DNA of 64,000 bases from Hippopus hippopus (lineage: Eukaryota > Mollusca > Bivalvia > Cardiida > Cardiidae). Below the pieces are notes generated by a model. The model was not told the origin of the DNA. It did not search any database and worked only from the letters and a program-made list of their open reading frames with translations. The stretch spans positions 3,906,001 through 3,970,000 of the forward strand of contig OX328112.1 in the NCBI GenBank assembly GCA_946811185.2. The letters are read 5' to 3'. Shown piece after piece: positions 62,121-64,000 of this stretch; the first letter of the stretch is position 1; each line of letters begins with the position of its first letter. Made by a program: the position numbers and the translations under genes.

Positions 62121-63647
62121 GTCACCTTGTGGGAGGGGTTAGGGGGCTAGTATATATATAGGTTAATTTTTCAGGTCATATTCAACTGCTTGTATAGTGC
62201 AGTGGGTCAGACTGCTGCCCACTTGCATTTTTAGGTCCTGATGGTCAAATGTTCGATCCTCAGCCTTGCCATTTTATTTATTTTATTATTTTTTTCATTT
62301 CTATTATTAGTTATTCTTACATCTAATTGTATTTTATTGCCCAATTTCTACATACTTCAAACATGAATAAGAGTTTCTGATGGGAAAATTTTGGTATCAC
62401 GTTACATCTTTTACGTCTTTGCATGCGCGCAAATGGCGCGCATGGCTGTTTCGGCACGGCACGTAAAACTGCCAGGTACAAGCGGGTAGTTGTCAAAATT
62501 AATTCATGTTTTATGTTTTTAAGAGAAAAGGTCTTGGAAAAAGTCAGTTTTCTTTTTCCTTAAAAGTTCATGCAACAGGAACGGTTGCTTCCGAAAGTGT
62601 CTCAAGTCGACTTTAAGTTTTCCTGTAGCAGTTAATGGTGCTGTATGTGAGGGGTAAAAAGTGAAACCGATTCCTTATTTCTGTGGCACAAGTAAGAGAA
62701 AAGGAAAAGCTTGGTTCCATTTGTTTGACTTTTGCAACAAGTGTCGTCTGCTACAGAAAGTGTCCCAAGTCCTTTTTATGATTTCGCGTGGCGCTTAATG
62801 GTGATGTACGTGCGAAAACATAAAATCAACTTATGACTTACACGGTCACCAAAATGGATTTAATCTTTCATAGAATGGCCCTAGTAAAGGAAAAGTGAAT
62901 AATTTCGTTCCCTTTCTTTGATTTCTGCAACAGGTATCAGTTGCCTCCGAAAGACTCGCGAGTTGATTTTAAGCTTTCCCACAGCACGTCCCAATTACGT
63001 ATGTGTGGAATAGCCATCAAAACCAATTAAACGGCCCAAGAAAAGGTAAAAATTGATTTGCCATATTCGACTTACGCAACAGCTATCAGTTGCTTTTGTA
63101 AGTGCTGTAAGTCAATTTTTTGTGTTTTTCGCAGGTGCGTAAATGGCACGTATGAGTCGGTAGTCATCGAAACTGGGCTACTTGTCACCGTATGAATAGA
63201 TACAAAGTAAAAATATAGTTCTTTTTGATTTATGCAGTAGAAGGCAGTTGCTACTGACAGAGTTGCCAGTCTAGTTTTTATTCACTTGTGACACTATTTT
63301 CTGTTTCTCACTGTCCATTGATCATCTTAGCATATTGAATGTATCAGTGTGCAGTATGGAAGCTGGCCTCAACTAGAAAAGCAAATCGAATCAAGGGGAG
63401 TGAACCCTGGGTAGGTGCTTGAAAAACACGACTACAAGGTCTTCTGCTACTCTGTTTTCTTAAACTTTCGCCCATTGTCGGCGAATTCTGGCATGTGTGG
63501 ATGGTGCATGCATAGCACTTTGCCTAGGACTACATATCAGCCTTTAAAGAAGACCTTAAATCCACTTGTTTGTCGTTTTTTTGTTCTCTGTTATGATTGG
63601 GGTCATTTTAGGCGCCATTTTGGGCGCCATCTTGGAAATCCTGTGAC
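62121..63647 (+). repeat. Satellite unit 37
   Basis: Shares GTGAAACC, AATTTCGTTCC, CCCACAGC, CACGTCCCAATT and AAAAGGTAAAAATT with unit 36. Private: GTCTTGGAAA, GCGTGGCGC and AAACTTTCG. GTAGCAGTT as in unit 32. Confidence 0.95.
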
Positions 63648-64000
63648 GTCACCTTGTGGGAGGGGTTAGGGGGCTAGTATATATATAGGTTAATTTTTCA
63701 GGTCATATTCAACTGCTTGTATAGTGCAGTGGGTCAGACTGCTGCCCACTTGCATTTTTAGGTCCTGATGGTCAAATGTTCGATCCTCAGCCTTGCTATT
63801 TTATTTATTTTATTATTTTTTTCATTTCTATTATTAGTTATTCTTACATCTAATTGTATTTTATTGCCCAATTTCTACATACTTCAAACATGAATAAGAG
63901 TTTCTGATGGGAAAATTTTGGTATCACGTTACATCTTTTACGTCTTTGCATGCGCGCAAATGGCGCGCATGGCTGTTTCGGCACGGCACGTAAAACTGCC
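63648..64000 (+). repeat. Satellite unit 38 (partial, cut by window edge)
   Basis: The first 353 bp of a further unit, with CTTGCTATT as in unit 34. It ends at AAAACTGCC, so the array continues beyond the window. Confidence 0.95.

Larger units (their letters stand above)
7276..64000 (+). repeat. Head-to-tail satellite array, 1527-bp unit, 37 units plus partial
   Basis: Starting at the phrase GTCACCTTGTGGG, the same sequence recurs every 1527 bp with few substitutions. There are 37 complete units and a final 353-bp piece cut by the window edge. Exceptions in length are 1526 or 1528 (single-base indels), 1519 (8-bp deletion) and 1491 (36-bp deletion). All units have the same orientation. Each carries promoter-like signals, a tRNA-like A/B-box segment, a T-rich stretch, a CpG-rich hairpin and five internal subrepeats. 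The unit is not rDNA, 5S or histone sequence as far as I can tell. I know no named satellite with this sequence. Confidence 0.97.

Noticed and set aside
7276..64000. rDNA, 5S, histone or snRNA gene cluster
   Set aside because: The unit length would allow some of these, but no conserved rRNA, histone or snRNA sequence is recognisable in any unit.
7276..64000. CRISPR array or bacterial tandem repeat
   Set aside because: The unit is 1.5 kb, there are no short repeats with unique spacers and no bacterial genes, and the flank carries animal-type repeats.
7276..64000. Assembly artefact (one unit copied many times)
   Set aside because: Units differ by private and shared variants in a structured way (dimers, trimers, deletions, a hybrid), which a simple artefact would not produce. 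The exact copy number still depends on the assembly.

Overview
This is eukaryotic, almost certainly animal, non-coding DNA. I find no credible protein-coding gene, rRNA, canonical tRNA or CRISPR array. Every long open frame is short, most start at a non-ATG codon, and none shows a recognisable domain. The organism cannot be named with certainty. A SINE-like tail near 6110-6180 (a GTGATATGAAATAA-type phrase, then ACGGCGTTTAACTCC, then an ATCA-type microsatellite) resembles tails I know from molluscs and related lophotrochozoans, so a mollusc such as a bivalve is my best inference.

Layout. (1) 1-7030 is AT-rich flanking DNA made largely of old decayed repeats: a foldback family with near-palindromic cores (485-551, and around 3770, 4072, 4310 and 4783) plus half copies at 1-130 and 2890-3010; a complete 712-bp element with 11-bp terminal inverted repeats and a 6-bp target duplication (5154-5865); a truncated SINE-like tail; and several hairpins. 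(2) 7031-7275 is a strongly diverged fragment of the satellite unit, the decayed edge of the array. (3) 7276-64000 is one head-to-tail satellite or macrosatellite array: 37 complete units and one partial unit, basic length 1527 bp, nearly identical in sequence. It runs off the right edge of the window.

Inside each unit is an ordered set of promoter-like signals. These are two tandem YY1-like motifs (GGCGCCATTTTGG and GGCGCCATCTTGG), a full CRE palindrome (TGACGTCA), a TATA run, and then a tRNA-like pol III internal promoter: an A box TAGTGCAGTGG 44 bp after the TATA start, a B box GTTCGATCC 56 bp after the A box, and a T7 run about 30 bp beyond. This predicts an RNA of about 105 nt per unit, so the array may be a tandem ncRNA gene cluster or a promoter-bearing macrosatellite rather than an inert satellite. 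The rest of the unit holds five degenerate subrepeats of about 150-190 bp, each centred on a small GCAAC...GTTGC-type stem-loop.

Homogenisation history can be read from shared variants. The left end has an alternating A-B-A-B dimer (3054 bp), one unit is a B/non-B hybrid, units 21-26 form a duplicated trimer (4545 bp), and two deletions (8 bp and 36 bp) each recur in several units. Variants are concentrated in one part of the unit, while the promoter block and the roughly 500 bp upstream of it are almost invariant. Many inter-unit changes are CpG transitions, yet the promoter CpGs appear intact in all the complete modules I read.

Positions inside the array can be converted between units. Relative to each unit start given below: CRE at -4, YY1-like motifs at -37 and -25, TATA at +30, A box at +74, B box at +130, T7 run at +168, subrepeat anchors at +451, +613, +806, +955 and +1113. 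Units with small indels shift accordingly.
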